From positions 1 through 38,387 of the forward strand of contig CALMST010000081.1 of assembly GCA_937872315.1 (NCBI GenBank): a DNA stretch of 38,387 nt, read 5' to 3'. This stretch comes from an uncultured Ignavibacteria bacterium (lineage in GTDB: Bacteria; Bacteroidota; Ignavibacteria; Tepidaquicellales; Tepidaquicellaceae). A program made the position numbers and the translations under genes. The notes under the pieces were generated by a model that was not told the origin of the DNA, did no database searches, and saw only the letters and a program-made list of their open reading frames with translations. The stretch's first letter is position 1, and every line of letters starts with the position of its first letter. Shown piece after piece: positions 16,725 to 25,941 of this stretch.

Positions 16725-17606
16725 ATGATAATCAGCATGACAGGTTTTGGGAATGCGGAAGGCGTATTCCGGGACAGAAAATATTCGATAGAGATTCGTT
16801 CGGTAAACAACAGATTTTCCGAAATATCTTTCAAATATCCGAAATATCTGTCTTCAAAAGATTTTGAACTTAAAGAAATAGTCAGGAAGAAAATTTCCAG
16901 AGGAAAGGTGAATATCTTTCTGAATGTGGATGCTGAAAATGAAACGCCGGCCAATCTGGATGCTGATGAAAATATTATAAATGAATATTTCAGTCTTATA
17001 AAAAAAATAAAAAAGATCATTGGAACTGATGAAGAAATAAAGATAGAACACATTCTGACATTCAGTGATCTGTTCACCTCCGGAGTTTCAAATGAGATAG
17101 ATGAGGAAGAATTTAATTTTATATGTGATCTTTTGAATAAAGCGCTTGATGATGTAAACAAAATGAAGATCAAAGAGGGAGAAAGTCTGAAAAAAGATAT
17201 CCTGGAAAGAATTAAGTTCATAGAAAAAGAATCCTCTGTAATAACAAAAATATCAAAAGACAGAATAAAAGCGGAAAAAGAAAGACTCCGGAAAAAGGTA
17301 GAAACTCTTGTTTCAGATAAAAGAATAATCGATGAGAACCGGCTGGAGCTTGAGGTAGTATTGCTTGCGGATAAAATTGACATAACAGAAGAGGTAATCA
17401 GATTAAGATCACATACAAAATATTTTACTGAATATTCAAAATCAAAAGAGCCGGCTGGCAGGAGATTGAATTTTCTTATTCAGGAATTGAACAGGGAAGT
17501 TAATACAATAGCATCAAAATCAACGGATGCGGAAATATCTCAGAGATCAGCCAGGCTTAAAGAGGAACTTGAAAAGATCAGAGAACAGCTGCAAAATGTA
17601 GAGTGA
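16725..17606 (+). CDS. yicC: YicC-family endoribonuclease
   Basis: The protein has 293 residues, normal for YicC/YloC. It begins with the diagnostic MTGFG five residues in, followed by the SVNNRFSEISFK strand. The C-terminal half holds DUF1732: RLRSHTKYF, GRRLNFLIQELNREVNTIASKS and LKEELEKIREQLQNVE. YicC proteins are reported metal-dependent endoribonucleases involved in RNA turnover. AAAGGAAAAAATG gives one of the few clear Shine-Dalgarno starts in the window. It precedes gmk by 25 bp in the conserved yicC-gmk-rpoZ order. Confidence 0.95.
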   Translation: MIISMTGFGNAEGVFRDRKYSIEIRSVNNRFSEISFKYPKYLSSKDFELKEIVRKKISRGKVNIFLNVDAENETPANLDADENIINEYFSLIKKIKKIIGTDEEIKIEHILTFSDLFTSGVSNEIDEEEFNFICDLLNKALDDVNKMKIKEGESLKKDILERIKFIEKESSVITKISKDRIKAEKERLRKKVETLVSDKRIIDENRLELEVVLLADKIDITEEVIRLRSHTKYFTEYSKSKEPAGRRLNFLIQELNREVNTIASKSTDAEISQRSARLKEELEKIREQLQNVE

Positions 17607-17631
17607 CAGAAATAATAAGATTAATAAAGAT

Positions 17632-18186
17632 ATGTTATATGTAATAGCTGCGCCGTCAGGTGCGGGCAAAACAACAATTGTTAAAGAAATACTGAAGAAA
17701 TATCCCGGACTTGTCTTTTCTGTTTCAGCCACAACAAGAAAAAAAAGAGAAAATGAATCTGAGGGTAAGGATTATTTCTATTTCACAAGGGAAGAATTTA
17801 AACAGATGATTGATAAAGGTGAGCTGGTTGAATATGAGATCCTTTTCAATGGTGATTATTACGGTACATTGAAATCTTTTGTAAATCAAAATCTTGAAAA
17901 AGGCAGAAATGTGATCTTCGATATAGATGTGAACGGAGCTCTGAATATAAAGAAGATCTACGGGGAAAAAGCGATATTAGTCTTTATAATGCCGCCTGAT
18001 ACTGATACACTGAAGGAAAGATTAAAGAAAAGAGGTACAGAAAGCACTGACCAGATAAATGAAAGGATAAAAAGGGTAGATTTAGAAATCGGAAAAAAAG
18101 ATGATTTTGACTATATTGTAGTAAATGATAATCTTAATAAAGCAATATCTGAAGTAGAAGAAATTTTTAAAAATAACATTAAATAA
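17632..18186 (+). CDS. gmk: Guanylate kinase
   Basis: The protein has 184 residues. The P-loop APSGAGKTT at residues 7-15, the GMP-binding SATTRKKRENESEGKDYFY segment, GELVEYEIL..GDYYGT, and the IDVNGALNIK Walker B region are all present, followed by the lid and R-rich RLKKRGTES. It phosphorylates GMP to GDP with ATP. It is slightly shorter than E. coli Gmk but complete. It lies between yicC and rpoZ, 15 bp before the latter. Confidence 0.97.
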   Translation: MLYVIAAPSGAGKTTIVKEILKKYPGLVFSVSATTRKKRENESEGKDYFYFTREEFKQMIDKGELVEYEILFNGDYYGTLKSFVNQNLEKGRNVIFDIDVNGALNIKKIYGEKAILVFIMPPDTDTLKERLKKRGTESTDQINERIKRVDLEIGKKDDFDYIVVNDNLNKAISEVEEIFKNNIK

Positions 18187-18201
18187 TTTAAAAAATAAAT
18201 C

Positions 18202-18507
18202 ATGTCAATAGAAACATTAGATCTTGATAAGTTTGAATCTAAAACAGCAAATCTTTATGAGTCAATCGTTGTAGCTTCAAAAAAAGCAAGACAGATAAAT
18301 GATGCAATTAAAATGGAATTAAATCAAAGACTTGAACCTATAATTGCCAAAGAAACTGAAGATGATTCGATAATGAATCAGGATAAATTAAATATCTCTC
18401 TGGAATTTGAAAAAAGAGAAAAACCTACAATAGAGGCTATCGATAATCTCATGGAAGATAAAGTCAATTACAGATTTAAAAATGAAAATGAAGAAGAAGT
18501 AAAGTAA
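18202..18507 (+). CDS. rpoZ: RNA polymerase omega subunit (RpoZ-like)
   Basis: The protein has 101 residues. The core YESIVVASKKARQINDAIK at about residues 18-36 is the omega signature (Y-E-x-V-V-x-A-x-x-A-R-x-I-N). The tail, with EKPTIEAIDNLMEDKV, also fits omega of the FCB group. Omega aids assembly of RNA polymerase. Its position directly after gmk supports the call. A strong intrinsic terminator follows. Confidence 0.9.
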   Translation: MSIETLDLDKFESKTANLYESIVVASKKARQINDAIKMELNQRLEPIIAKETEDDSIMNQDKLNISLEFEKREKPTIEAIDNLMEDKVNYRFKNENEEEVK

Positions 18508-18534
18508 ATCATTTTTTTTTAGTAATTCAGTTTT

Positions 18535-18568
18535 AAAATATCCCTTTAATACAGGGATATTTTTTTTT
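18535..18568 (+). terminator. Intrinsic terminator after rpoZ
   Basis: An 11-bp perfect stem AAAATATCCCT / AGGGATATTTT with a 7-nt loop runs into eight T residues. It ends the yicC-gmk-rpoZ transcript just 14 bp before the coaBC start, so coaBC needs read-through or a promoter within or near the hairpin. Confidence 0.85.
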
Positions 18569-18581
18569 AATATTGGAGAAA

Positions 18582-19796
18582 ATGCTTAAAGGTAAAAAAA
18601 TATTGCTCGGAATATCCGGCGGGATTGCTGCATATAAGATATGCTATCTTGTCAGGATGCTAGTTAAAGAAGGTGCAGAAGTCAGAATCATAATGACGCC
18701 TTCTGCAGTGAATTTTGTCTCTCCCGTAACTCTATCGGCTCTTTCAAAAAATGAAGTAATTGTAAATATGTTTCCGGCTAATCCGGATCTCAGCAAAGCA
18801 GAAAAAGTAGAAACGAAGACCTGGCATGTGAATCTCGGGATCTGGGCAGATGTGTTTGTGATAGCGCCGGCAACTGCAAATACCATAGCAAAAATTGCAT
18901 GCGGTATATGTGATAATTTTCTGCTAAGCAGTGTGCTTGCAGCCAAATGTCCACTCTTGCTGGCTCCCACTATGGATGATGATATGTATAAAAATCCTTC
19001 TACCAGAAATAATATTGAAAAACTTAAACAATATGGCTATAAAATTATTGATCCGGAATTCGGTGAACTGGCAAGCGGAATTTACGGAGAAGGACGAATG
19101 GCAGAACCGGAAAAAATTTCCGATTACATAAAAGATTTTTTTAAACATAAAAATGATCTGAAGGGCAGGAAGGTGCTTATTACTGCAGGTCCAACTATAG
19201 AATTTCTTGACGGAGTTAGATTTATTACGAATTCATCTACAGGAAGGATGGGATTTGAGCTAGCAAGGGCAGCCCGCGACAGGGGAGCGGAAGTAACTCT
19301 CATAACCGGTCCTGTTTCTCTTGAGAATATAGATAAAGTAAAAAGAGTAAATGTAAATACTGCGGATGAAATGCTCAGAAAAGTAAAAAGCAATATTAAT
19401 AAAAAAGATCTTGTAATAATGACAGCAGCTGTTGAGGATTTTAAACCTGTTAATACCGTTAAGTCGAAAATTAAAAAAGAAGATAAGGACAGATTTGTAT
19501 TCGAATTCAAAAAAACTGTGGACATACTTGAAAGTATCGGCAGGATCAAACAAGGATTTAAACTTATTGGATTTGCGCTTGAAACCGATAACGGAATAGA
19601 AAATGCGAAAGCAAAATTAAAGAAAAAGAATCTTGATCTGATTGTACTGAACAATCCTAATACTCCGGGAGCAGGATTCGGTAGTGACACAAATGTTGTG
19701 ACATTGATAGACAAAACAAATACTGAGGAACTTCCGATAATGACAAAGTATGATGTTGGAAATGCAATACTTGATAAATACATTAAAATGAAATGA
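18582..19796 (+). CDS. coaBC: Bifunctional phosphopantothenoylcysteine decarboxylase/synthase
   Basis: The protein has 404 residues from ATG 18582; GGAG just upstream and the family start MLKGKKILLGISGGIAAYK support this over the TTG at 18573. The CoaC half (about 1-190) has the flavin-binding GISGGIAAYK, the catalytic His in TWHVNLGIWAD, and APATANTIAK. The substrate clamp reads APTMDDDM, where the usual form is PAMNxxM. The CoaB half has LITAGPTIEFLDGVRFITN, MTAAVEDFKP, KIKKED and GFALET. It makes 4'-phosphopantetheine from 4'-phosphopantothenate and cysteine, for coenzyme A. The stop overlaps the next start (ATGA). Confidence 0.95.
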   Translation: MLKGKKILLGISGGIAAYKICYLVRMLVKEGAEVRIIMTPSAVNFVSPVTLSALSKNEVIVNMFPANPDLSKAEKVETKTWHVNLGIWADVFVIAPATANTIAKIACGICDNFLLSSVLAAKCPLLLAPTMDDDMYKNPSTRNNIEKLKQYGYKIIDPEFGELASGIYGEGRMAEPEKISDYIKDFFKHKNDLKGRKVLITAGPTIEFLDGVRFITNSSTGRMGFELARAARDRGAEVTLITGPVSLENIDKVKRVNVNTADEMLRKVKSNINKKDLVIMTAAVEDFKPVNTVKSKIKKEDKDRFVFEFKKTVDILESIGRIKQGFKLIGFALETDNGIENAKAKLKKKNLDLIVLNNPNTPGAGFGSDTNVVTLIDKTNTEELPIMTKYDVGNAILDKYIKMK

Positions 19797-20638
19797 GCAA
19801 AAAAAAAATAATTGATGACACAATAAACTATCTTAAGTATTATAAAGAATACAGCAATTATCAGGTATTTTCAGATGAATTAAAAATTCTGACCGATGAT
19901 CCTGTTTTTCTCTTAAGAGAAGTCAGTATTAAAGAAAAAGATGTAATTCCTGAAGAAAGCGGATCTGAAAAAGAAAGTATTCTATCAGCAGGTCAAGAAG
20001 ATCCTGAAGTCAAAATAATAAAAGAAAAAGAATTTATCAGTGAACCGGTATCAGTAAGTGAAGACTGGAAAAATTGCAGCTCGCTGGAGGAATTTGAGGA
20101 TCTGATAAAGAACTGTGATAAATGCAGGCTGCTTGCGGGGACGAGAAAACAGATTGTATTCGGAACAGGCAATCCGGATGCCGATGTTGTGGTCGTCGGT
20201 GAAGCTCCCGGAGCCGATGAGGATTCTCAGGGAAAACCATTTGTCGGAAGAGCCGGCAAACTGCTCACAGATATACTGAAAGCAATAAATTTCACCAGAG
20301 AGGAAGTTTATATCTGCAACATCCTTAAATGCAGACCTCCGGATAACAGAAATCCGGAACCTGGTGAGATTGTAAACTGCGAACCGTATTTATTCAGACA
20401 ACTTGAAATGATCAGACCAAAATTGATACTGGCAGTTGGTGCATTTGCTGCTCAGACCTTGTTAAGATCCAAAGAACCTCTAGGAAAACTAAGAGGTAAA
20501 TTTCATTTATATAACGGAATAAAAATGATGGTTACATATCATCCGGCTGCTTTACTCAGAAATCCAAACTGGAAAAGGCCAACATGGGAAGATGTACAGC
20601 TATTCAGAAAAGAATACGATTTATTAATTAAAAATTAA
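19793..20638 (+). CDS. Family 4 (Fe-S) uracil-DNA glycosylase
   Basis: The protein has 281 residues. The first 90 residues are a charged, low-complexity extension. The glycosylase domain follows with NCDKC near residue 105, motif GEAPGADEDSQGKPFVGRAG near 136, the second cysteine pair CNILKCRPP plus IVNCEPY for the [4Fe-4S] cluster, and HPAALLRNP near residue 250. It removes uracil from DNA in base excision repair. It overlaps coaBC by 4 bp, so translation is probably coupled. Confidence 0.94.
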   Translation: MSKKKIIDDTINYLKYYKEYSNYQVFSDELKILTDDPVFLLREVSIKEKDVIPEESGSEKESILSAGQEDPEVKIIKEKEFISEPVSVSEDWKNCSSLEEFEDLIKNCDKCRLLAGTRKQIVFGTGNPDADVVVVGEAPGADEDSQGKPFVGRAGKLLTDILKAINFTREEVYICNILKCRPPDNRNPEPGEIVNCEPYLFRQLEMIRPKLILAVGAFAAQTLLRSKEPLGKLRGKFHLYNGIKMMVTYHPAALLRNPNWKRPTWEDVQLFRKEYDLLIKN

Positions 20639-20750
20639 AAGTTCAAATATATTTAGATTTTATTTTGAGTTTTTATGCTGAAGGTGTATGGCTGATTTAG
20701 TTTATCAGAAACTATTCATATTTTGAAAAATTTATTAAAAGAGTTTATAA

Positions 20751-22205
20751 ATGGCGAAAAAAAAATACAATAAAATAAAATCCGAGGATGCTGTTGATGA
20801 AACAATGATGTTTTCAGAGAACGGCAGGATGCCACCGAATGCGCTTGAGCTTGAACCAAAGATCTTAGGATGCGTGCTTATCGATAATGAGGTCATGAAT
20901 GACATTCTTCAAATACTTGATCCGAAGCATTTTTACAGAAAAGTTCACGGAACGATTTTTCAGGCAATGATAAACCTGGACGGTAAGAAAGAGCCGATAG
21001 ATCCGAATACATTAAAGGAAGAATTGAAAAGGCTGGGTAAGCTGGAAGAGGCAGGCGGCATAGAATATATTATTGAACTTACAACCTCGATCTCCACTTC
21101 AGCAAACGTAGAGTTTTATACCAGGATTGTTTTTGAAAAATTCATTCTCAGAAATCTGATAAGCATTTCTTCAAAGATAGCGGATAAGTGTTTTGATCCG
21201 ACATCAAATACTTTTTCTATTCTTGACGATGCCGAACAGAAGATCCTGGATGTTTCCGAATCATTGTCTAAGAAAAAAATTCTATCAGTTAAAGATGAAC
21301 TTCAGTCTCTGATAGATAATATGGCTGAGCAGAGAAATAATAAGAATTCCATAATAGGAGTGCCGACGGGATTTACTGAACTTGATGATATGACAGCCGG
21401 ACTGCAGAAATCGGAGTTAGTTGTAATTGCCGGAAGACCTTCCAGCGGGAAAACTGCTTTCTCTATGAACATTGCCAGAAACGCTGCTGTGGATCATGGA
21501 AAATCCGTTGCTATATTCAGTCTCGAAATGTCATTCAGGGAATTATTACTCAGACTACTTGCCGGTGAAGCGCGGGTCGACGGGAAGAAATTAAAGACAG
21601 GTAAATCAAGAATAGAAGAATGGAACAGAGTGCTGCAAACATATCATAATTTAAAAACAAATTTGTATATAGATGATTCAAGTGAGCTTTCCATACTTGA
21701 AATAAGAGCAAAAGCCAGAAGGATGAAAATGGATTATGGTATCGATCTCATTATCATAGATTATCTTCAGCTTGTAAGAGGACCGGAAAATTCCGAAAGA
21801 AGGGATCTTGAAGTTGCTTATGTGTCAAGAGGTCTTAAAGCTCTTGCAAAGGAACTTGATATCCCTGTCATAGCATGCGCCCAGCTCAACCGATCAGTGG
21901 AGCAGAGAGGCGGTAAAGAAAAACGTCCGCAACTGGCGGATCTCAGAGAATCAGGAGCAATTGAGCAGGATGCTGACGTTGTCATATTTGTACACAGACC
22001 GATCATGGGAATGAAAGCCAATTCGGATGAACCTGAATATGAAGAGCTGAAAAGAAAAGCAGAGATCATAATAGGTAAACAAAGAAACGGTCCTGTAGGT
22101 GATTTTGATCTGGTGTTCCTGAATGAATATGCTAAATTTGAAAACAAGATCAGGCATCCGGTCATAGAGATACCGGGAGAAAGTCATAATGAAAGTCCAT
22201 TTTAG
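20751..22205 (+). CDS. dnaB: Replicative DNA helicase DnaB
   Basis: The protein has 484 residues and is full length with no intein. The N-terminal primase-interacting domain begins PPNALELEPKILGCVLID. The RecA-like domain has Walker A GRPSSGKTA near residue 228, where most DnaBs have GRPSMGKT; FSLEMS; Walker B DLIIIDYLQL; the CAQLNRSVEQR loop; and LRESGAIEQDADVV. The hexamer unwinds DNA at the replication fork. It is preceded by 112 bp of AT-rich DNA, which may hold its own promoter, and followed by a strong terminator. Confidence 0.97.
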   Translation: MAKKKYNKIKSEDAVDETMMFSENGRMPPNALELEPKILGCVLIDNEVMNDILQILDPKHFYRKVHGTIFQAMINLDGKKEPIDPNTLKEELKRLGKLEEAGGIEYIIELTTSISTSANVEFYTRIVFEKFILRNLISISSKIADKCFDPTSNTFSILDDAEQKILDVSESLSKKKILSVKDELQSLIDNMAEQRNNKNSIIGVPTGFTELDDMTAGLQKSELVVIAGRPSSGKTAFSMNIARNAAVDHGKSVAIFSLEMSFRELLLRLLAGEARVDGKKLKTGKSRIEEWNRVLQTYHNLKTNLYIDDSSELSILEIRAKARRMKMDYGIDLIIIDYLQLVRGPENSERRDLEVAYVSRGLKALAKELDIPVIACAQLNRSVEQRGGKEKRPQLADLRESGAIEQDADVVIFVHRPIMGMKANSDEPEYEELKRKAEIIIGKQRNGPVGDFDLVFLNEYAKFENKIRHPVIEIPGESHNESPF

Positions 22206-22233
22206 TACTTAAGATTTAAAAGTTAAAATAAAA

Positions 22234-22266
22234 AAACCCGGGCTTTTTCAAGTCCGGGTTTCTTAT
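22234..22266. terminator. Bidirectional intrinsic terminator after dnaB
   Basis: The 12-bp stem AAACCCGGGCTT / AAGTCCGGGTTT (one G-T pair, TTTC loop) spans 22234-22261. It has T-rich sequence to the right and an A-tract to the left. It can stop dnaB on the plus strand and the convergent metal-binding-protein gene on the minus strand. Confidence 0.88.
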
Positions 22267-22291
22267 TTCTGGAAAAAGTATCTTTTATAAA

Positions 22292-22753
22292 TTAAGATTT
22301 CTTAGTGCTTTTTTTAGAGTCGCATTTTGAACCGTCTCCGCATTTTCCCTGAAGTCCTTTTTCTTTAACTGAAGCTGAAATAATTTCAGGAGTTGTTTCT
22401 TCTGCAGAGTATATGACCTTTACAGATGTCATTTTTGAAACATTACAAGTTTCGCCATATGAAATCTCTTTTACTCCTGAGATTCCCATCAGGCTTTCTG
22501 ACATACCTGGTTTGCAACCGTCACATGAGATCTGATCAGTTACAAATTCATAAGTTGCTAATCCGTCCTGAGTTTCGGAGGAATTTGCGCCACCCATTGT
22601 TTGATCAGTGGTACTTGATTTCTGGGTGCATTTGGAAGAACAGTCTTTACCGTCTTTGTCATCTGCGATAACACTACTGTTATTTGTGTAAAAAAGAAAT
22701 GCCAACACAAGCATTGCAACCATTGAAAAGCTGATTAAGAGTTTTTTCTTCAT
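22292..22753 (-). CDS. Secreted heavy-metal-associated (HMA-like) domain protein
   Basis: The protein has 153 residues. A signal peptide or anchor spans residues 1-30 (KKKLLISFSMVAMLVLAFLF). A linker with CSSKC follows. Residues about 66-140 are an HMA-like ferredoxin fold: YEFVTDQISCDGCKPGMSESL with the metal-binding CDGC near residue 77-80, GVKEISYGE, SVKVIYSAEE and IISASVKEKGLQGKC. The tail has C-x5-C and Lys-rich ends. At least seven cysteines suggest soft-metal binding (Cu, Hg, Zn) outside the cytoplasm. No P-type ATPase or metal regulator is adjacent, so the role is open. Confidence 0.8.
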   Translation of the reverse strand: MKKKLLISFSMVAMLVLAFLFYTNNSSVIADDKDGKDCSSKCTQKSSTTDQTMGGANSSETQDGLATYEFVTDQISCDGCKPGMSESLMGISGVKEISYGETCNVSKMTSVKVIYSAEETTPEIISASVKEKGLQGKCGDGSKCDSKKSTKKS

Positions 22754-22801
22754 AGTTTTTTGAGTTTAGTTATTAAATGATTTTTTAATTTGTATTTACC
22801 A

Positions 22802-23752
22802 TTACATTGGATCCAGATCAATTGAATTATTATTGTATTCTACATCTTCTGAACGTCTATCACAATCTTCATCTTCATCGTCATTATAACTGTCACACTC
22901 AACACTGACGTCATAATCTTCATAATCTTCATCATATTCTTCACTGTTTGCTTTGACTTTAGTCACAGGTAAATTTATCCTGATCTTATTTACACCGGAA
23001 ATTTTATTGGTTGTACAATTCTGATTTACGTTATTATTCCAGTTAACGTTGAAATTTCTATTAGTATTTTTGTCCTTATTCTTATTTTTGTTTTTAATTT
23101 TAACCTTATTGCAATTTTCAGAAACCAATATCTGAATATCGGTGATGGATTCATCAAAATGTGAATTTAAAATTTCTACTTCACAATTCCCGGATTCCGA
23201 TGAATTTTCAGTAACGTAATTAATTCTAAAACCGTTCCCTGCGTCATATGCCAGGATATTTTCTATACCCTGTTTGTTAATTCTGTCATTTCTTTTAAAA
23301 TTCCTTTCAGCATCAGCTATCTGAAATTCATTGCAGCTCAGAATTTTATTATTTCCGGAATTAACAATATTATCTGTTCCATTAAAATCTTCTTTACCAA
23401 CATTGATCAATTTATTCAGCTCTGATGTAAAATCAATGTTTTTATCAGGAAGTGGTCTTACGAAAGTCGCCTGATCAACAGAATTCATTTCCGAATACTG
23501 ATCGTGATCAAATTCATTTTCATGTAAATAAAAATTTAAATTGTTTTTGCTTATTTTCGGAGCAGACTTTTTTGATATTTCATAAAATGGAAAACATTCA
23601 GTGGTCAGATACATATCCGGAGCATTGCTGCTGAGGATCGCTTTTACAGAACTCTGAATGTTTACCGGCAAATTTTCCCCGGCAATTAAATAAATAAATC
23701 CTGCCAGAAAGGATACAATGACAGACGATAAAAATCGTGACTTATCTTTCAT
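22802..23752 (-). CDS. Secreted protein of unknown function, Asn/Lys-rich with acidic tail
   Basis: The protein has 316 residues. An N-terminal hydrophobic segment (FLSSVIVSFLAGFIYLIAG) suggests export. I recognise no domain. A run at about residues 220-245 is almost only K, N, D and R (IKNKNKNKDKNTNRNFNVN). The last 50 residues are acidic, with DEDYEDYD, YNDDEDEDCD and DVEY. A few cysteines are spread through the mature part. This charge layout could bind cations or polyanions, but that is speculation. The next gene on the strand, an M48 protease, ends 76 bp upstream. The following gene is the HMA-like protein, 48 bp downstream. Confidence 0.7.
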   Translation of the reverse strand: MKDKSRFLSSVIVSFLAGFIYLIAGENLPVNIQSSVKAILSSNAPDMYLTTECFPFYEISKKSAPKISKNNLNFYLHENEFDHDQYSEMNSVDQATFVRPLPDKNIDFTSELNKLINVGKEDFNGTDNIVNSGNNKILSCNEFQIADAERNFKRNDRINKQGIENILAYDAGNGFRINYVTENSSESGNCEVEILNSHFDESITDIQILVSENCNKVKIKNKNKNKDKNTNRNFNVNWNNNVNQNCTTNKISGVNKIRINLPVTKVKANSEEYDEDYEDYDVSVECDSYNDDEDEDCDRRSEDVEYNNNSIDLDPM

Positions 23753-23827
23753 GGAATTTATTTTAAATTAATGAGTGAATTGATTTTTAAGCTTGCTTAA
23801 TATAAGGATTTTAATTTAAAAATAAAA

Positions 23828-24619
23828 TTATTTTTTTCCATAATCTCTTATGTATTGTTCAATAGCTTCTATTCTGTGCTCGGGGTTTGGGTGAGTACTC
23901 AGAAATTCGGGCGGATTCTGTCCGCCGGATGCCTTTTTCAGTACTTTCATTACCTCTATCTGGGCTTCGGGATCATATCCGGTCTCGAATAAATATTTTA
24001 CTCCGAATCTGTCAGCTTCAAGTTCATCTTCTCTGCCGTATTTCATATTTATCACAGAGCCGATATACTGAGCGATCGCATTTTGCGTCCCAGGATTATT
24101 TGGATCCATTGTTGCTAATGTACCTGCGGAGACAAGTCCCTGAGTCAGTTCTTCCTTTACCATATGCTCAGCCGAATGTCTTCCGATGACATGTCCAATT
24201 TCATGGCCGAGTACTCCGGCAAGTTCATCTTCAGTCTTTAGCATGTTTAGCAATCCCATTGTAATAAAAATCTGACCGCCCGGTAGAGCAAATGCGTTTA
24301 CGGTTTTCGGATCAGCCAGCACATGAAAATCAAACTGATATTTTGATCTTCCGGCTTCTGTACCGTTTACAATTTTCATACCTACTCTTTCAACCATTGC
24401 CTTAACTTTCGGATCATTATATTCACCTCCCATTTGTCTTATCATCTGAGGCGCTGTCTGAAGACCGAGAGCAACTTCCTGCTCCTGAGTAAGACTGACT
24501 CTTTGCTTTTCTCCGGTTATCGGATTTATTTCGGTTTTACTATAATATGAGATCAGCGCAACTGCTGCTATTAAAATAGCAATTAGAAACCTTGGATTTG
24601 ATAATATTCTTTTAATCAT
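23828..24619 (-). CDS. M48-family zinc metalloprotease
   Basis: The protein has 263 residues. An N-terminal membrane anchor or signal peptide spans about residues 8-24 (FLIAILIAAVALISYY). The zinc site is H139-E-I-G-H143 in GVLGHEIGHVIGRHSAEHM, and the third ligand is Glu in DELEADRFGVKYL. The tail has the conserved FLSTHPNPEHRIEAI. It resembles periplasmic, membrane-tethered M48 proteases (BepA/LoiP-like) that remove misfolded envelope proteins, though without a TPR domain. The SpoIIE-type phosphatase gene lies 48 bp upstream on the same strand. Confidence 0.93.
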   Translation of the reverse strand: MIKRILSNPRFLIAILIAAVALISYYSKTEINPITGEKQRVSLTQEQEVALGLQTAPQMIRQMGGEYNDPKVKAMVERVGMKIVNGTEAGRSKYQFDFHVLADPKTVNAFALPGGQIFITMGLLNMLKTEDELAGVLGHEIGHVIGRHSAEHMVKEELTQGLVSAGTLATMDPNNPGTQNAIAQYIGSVINMKYGREDELEADRFGVKYLFETGYDPEAQIEVMKVLKKASGGQNPPEFLSTHPNPEHRIEAIEQYIRDYGKK

Positions 24620-24667
24620 TTTTTTATAAAAATAGAATTATAGAAACTAGTATTTGCAATAATAAAA

Positions 24668-25921
24668 TTACAAGATCCTTTTAATAACCACTATCGTTCT
24701 GTCATCGGAATATACTCCATGTGAAGAGAATTTTTCTACTTCCTGAATCAGATTATAGCAAATATCCTTGGTATTATGATCTTTATATTTTCTGATAAAA
24801 TCCTTTATCCTGTCTTCTCCGAAGAACTCAAATTTTTCATTAGTTGCTTCTGCTATTCCGTCAGTATATAAAAGAAGAATGTCATTTTTCCTGAAATTTA
24901 TACTATCGGAATAATATTTCTGATATGGCGCCGGTCCAAGCACAGGACCTGTGGATGAGAGCGAATCGATCCGGTCAATTTCAGATTTAAAAAACAAAGG
25001 AGGATTCTGACCTGCATTTACATACTGACAAAGCCCTTTCTTATCGGAAATAAGTTCGCAATAAAACAAAGTAACAAATCTTTCATAAGGAAATGTCTCA
25101 TAAACAAGATTATTTATCCTGGAAACCATTGCAGTTATCTTTGTCTGATATTCTGCGCCCATCCTCAGAGCTCCCGAAACATACAATGACTGGGCTGCAG
25201 CCGAAAAGCCTTTTGATGCCGCATCACCTATTGCGATACCGACTCTTTCTTTATCATCACTTTCTAGATAATCAAAAAAATCACCGCCTACAATTTTATC
25301 AGGAAGAGATAATCCGAACATTTCATAATTTCCGAATTTAAGTTCGTGTTCGGGTAATATGCCTTTCTGAATTTCTCTTGCCTTTTCAAGTTCCACTATA
25401 TTTTCCTTTGCACTGGATTCCACATACCTAGCCCTGAGAATAGAGTTCAAGGTCATGCTGATTATGTTCAGCGCATTCAGAAGATCCCCTTCAAAACTCT
25501 TTGCATTCAGAGCAATCAAATACTGATACAAATAATATGGCTCTTTATCATCATTCAGCTTGATTTTGAATCTGTATCCTGCGCCGGATGCGGAATACTG
25601 GTATATGCCTTTCTCAATAAGATATTCATCCGTTTCTTCCGCAATGACGGATCTGTATTGCCCGACTTTTTTAAACATTGGATATTTGTCAACCTGCACT
25701 TCGTATTTATCTTTAATTATATCAACATCCCCGCTCTGCTTTATAAGAATATAAGCCTTCTTATCTTCATTAAGCTTCCAAATTCTTCCGCCGTAAATGC
25801 GGATCTGATCATTATTGATGATCTGCTGAAGAACGTAACCGAGCAGTTCATCATCTGTGTCGATCTTAGGAGCTTCTTTTATTATATCCTCGAGTATTCT
25901 GTATAATTTTTTTTGATCCAT
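24668..25921 (-). CDS. RsbU/SpoIIE-type PP2C serine phosphatase
   Basis: The protein has 417 residues and no membrane helix. Residues 1-170 are a putative sensor region with alpha/beta character (IRIYGGRIWKLNEDKKAYIL); I cannot name its fold. A helical linker AREIQKGILPEHE leads to the PP2C_SIG domain at about 195-417. The metal-binding residues are in GGDFFDY, GDAASKGFSAA, YTDGIAEAT and the final YSDDRTIVV, and NAGQNPPLFF is also present. Family members dephosphorylate anti-anti-sigma factors in partner-switching control. No STAS or RsbW gene is nearby, so the target is unknown. Confidence 0.92.
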   Translation of the reverse strand: MDQKKLYRILEDIIKEAPKIDTDDELLGYVLQQIINNDQIRIYGGRIWKLNEDKKAYILIKQSGDVDIIKDKYEVQVDKYPMFKKVGQYRSVIAEETDEYLIEKGIYQYSASGAGYRFKIKLNDDKEPYYLYQYLIALNAKSFEGDLLNALNIISMTLNSILRARYVESSAKENIVELEKAREIQKGILPEHELKFGNYEMFGLSLPDKIVGGDFFDYLESDDKERVGIAIGDAASKGFSAAAQSLYVSGALRMGAEYQTKITAMVSRINNLVYETFPYERFVTLFYCELISDKKGLCQYVNAGQNPPLFFKSEIDRIDSLSSTGPVLGPAPYQKYYSDSINFRKNDILLLYTDGIAEATNEKFEFFGEDRIKDFIRKYKDHNTKDICYNLIQEVEKFSSHGVYSDDRTIVVIKRIL

Positions 25922-25941
25922 TATAATTTAAGTTTCAGTTT

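Noticed and set aside
20751-22205. Intein in DnaB
   Set aside because: DnaB is a frequent intein host, but the protein is 484 residues with Walker A and other motifs continuous and no insertion.
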